A stretch of DNA of 22,091 nt from an uncultured Eggerthellaceae bacterium (GTDB taxonomy: Bacteria; Actinomycetota; Coriobacteriia; Coriobacteriales; Eggerthellaceae). Shown here one piece after another: positions 21,569 to 22,091 of the stretch. The DNA is taken from contig CAJTML010000019.1 of the NCBI GenBank assembly GCA_910577495.1, positions 1 to 22,091 on the forward strand. The letters are read 5' to 3'. The position numbers and the translations under genes were made by a program. Every line of letters begins with the position of its first letter. Positions within the stretch are counted from its first letter, which is position 1. Below the pieces are notes generated by a model. It had not been told where the DNA came from and searched no databases. It saw only the letters and a program-made list of their open reading frames with translations.

Positions 21569-22091
21569 ATGCCGTGCGTTTATGAGGTCAACAAAGACAA
21601 CGAGAAAGTGGCCATGCCTGAGCTTGACCCCACCACGCGTTCGCATAATTTTTGCGAAGTAGCGCTGGGCTACACGCAGGAGCAGGCGCAAGAAGAAGCG
21701 CGTCGATGCATCCAGTGCCCCAAAAAGCCGTGCATGAGCGGCTGTCCGGTAGGCGTTCCCATCCCGCAATTTATTGAGCAGGTGGCGCTGGGCAATTTCG
21801 CCCAAGCCTATGAGCTGGTGCATCAAGCAAACACGCTGCCAGCAGTGTGTGGACGAGCCTGTCCGCAGGAGACCCAGTGTGAAGGCAAGTGCACGCGCGG
21901 GCGCAAGGGTCAGCCGGTTGGCATTGGTCGTTTGGAGCGCTTTGTTGCTGACTGGGCCATGGCGCATCCTGAAGAGCTGGCGGCATTTGAGGACGCGCAA
22001 GCTGCGGCGCGCGCTGAGGGCGCACGTGGTGCTGATGCTGCTACCGAGACTGCGGCCGACGTTGCTGTGGGCGTGGCACCCGCCGATGATC
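21569..22091 (+). CDS. Nfn/Sud-type glutamate-synthase-like subunit, N-terminal part
   Basis: Partial: the frame is open to the window end after 174 codons. ATG 21569 lies two bases after the upstream stop, with GGAAGGCGGG before it. The N-terminal iron-sulfur domain has two cysteine sets that would hold 4Fe-4S clusters: Cys47, 50, 55 and 59 (RCIQCPKKPCMSGCPVGVPI) and Cys94, 98, 104 and 108 (CGRACPQETQCEGKCTRG). VGIGRLERFVADWA (117-130) normally leads straight into the FAD-binding GxGPAG motif of GltD-like enzymes. Here an Ala/Glu/Asp-rich stretch of more than 40 residues (from about 131, AHPEELAAFEDAQAAARAEG) comes first and continues to the window end. It should be the NADPH- and bifurcating-FAD-binding large subunit. 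Confidence 0.92.
   Translation, partial: MPCVYEVNKDNEKVAMPELDPTTRSHNFCEVALGYTQEQAQEEARRCIQCPKKPCMSGCPVGVPIPQFIEQVALGNFAQAYELVHQANTLPAVCGRACPQETQCEGKCTRGRKGQPVGIGRLERFVADWAMAHPEELAAFEDAQAAARAEGARGADAATETAADVAVGVAPADD

Overview
The window looks like a chromosomal segment of an anaerobic actinobacterium of the Coriobacteriia, most likely Eggerthellaceae. This is inferred from the gene set, not from a marker gene. The signs are a sulfite-oxidase-type molybdoenzyme, a Tat-exported fumarate-reductase-like flavoprotein beside a membrane-spanning LuxR regulator, a type III glutamine synthetase (GlnN), an Nfn/Sud-type bifurcating oxidoreductase and moderately GC-rich DNA. No rRNA, tRNA, IS element, phage gene or CRISPR array was seen.

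Layout. 1-1057: 3' end of the molybdoenzyme and a small exported Cys-rich protein, followed by a strong terminator (1178-1216). 1278-1829: GNAT acetyltransferase. 1951-2662: RelB/DinJ-like antitoxin with a PIN toxin and a perfect palindromic operator. 2797-4887: glnN. 4910-6954 (minus): OmpR-type regulator and sensor kinase. 7219-10797 (plus, divergent from the regulator): VTC-domain polyphosphate-polymerase-like protein, DUF4956 membrane protein and a Cthe_2159-type beta-helix lipoprotein. 10965-12700: moeA and mogA. 12697-13350 (minus): VapBC-like module ending inside mogA. 13530-14975: LuxR regulator. 15079-16818 (minus): Tat flavoprotein. 17091-19105: alanine racemase with a ~100-residue N-terminal extension, then a family 4 uracil-DNA glycosylase. 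19148-20071 (minus): CorA. 20072-20666: regulatory DNA with no convincing long gene. 20667-22091: the two subunits of the Nfn/Sud enzyme, the second cut by the window end.

How the parts connect. MoeA and MogA make the cofactor that the molybdoenzyme at the left edge needs. The VTC, DUF4956 and Cthe_2159 genes form one transcription unit facing the two-component genes. Between them is a symmetric array of 11-bp-spaced TGAAA/TTTCA half-sites, the geometry expected of an OmpR/PhoB-class regulator. I read this block as one regulated but largely uncharacterised cell-surface system, and it is the best candidate here for an undescribed system. The LuxR regulator and the flavoprotein converge on a double hairpin, and the regulator probably controls a reductase of this class. 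The nfn promoter region carries several stacked operator-like repeats and a possible leader ORF with a non-standard ATT start. Both toxin-antitoxin modules carry AT-rich, self-regulation-type operators and look like independent acquisitions.
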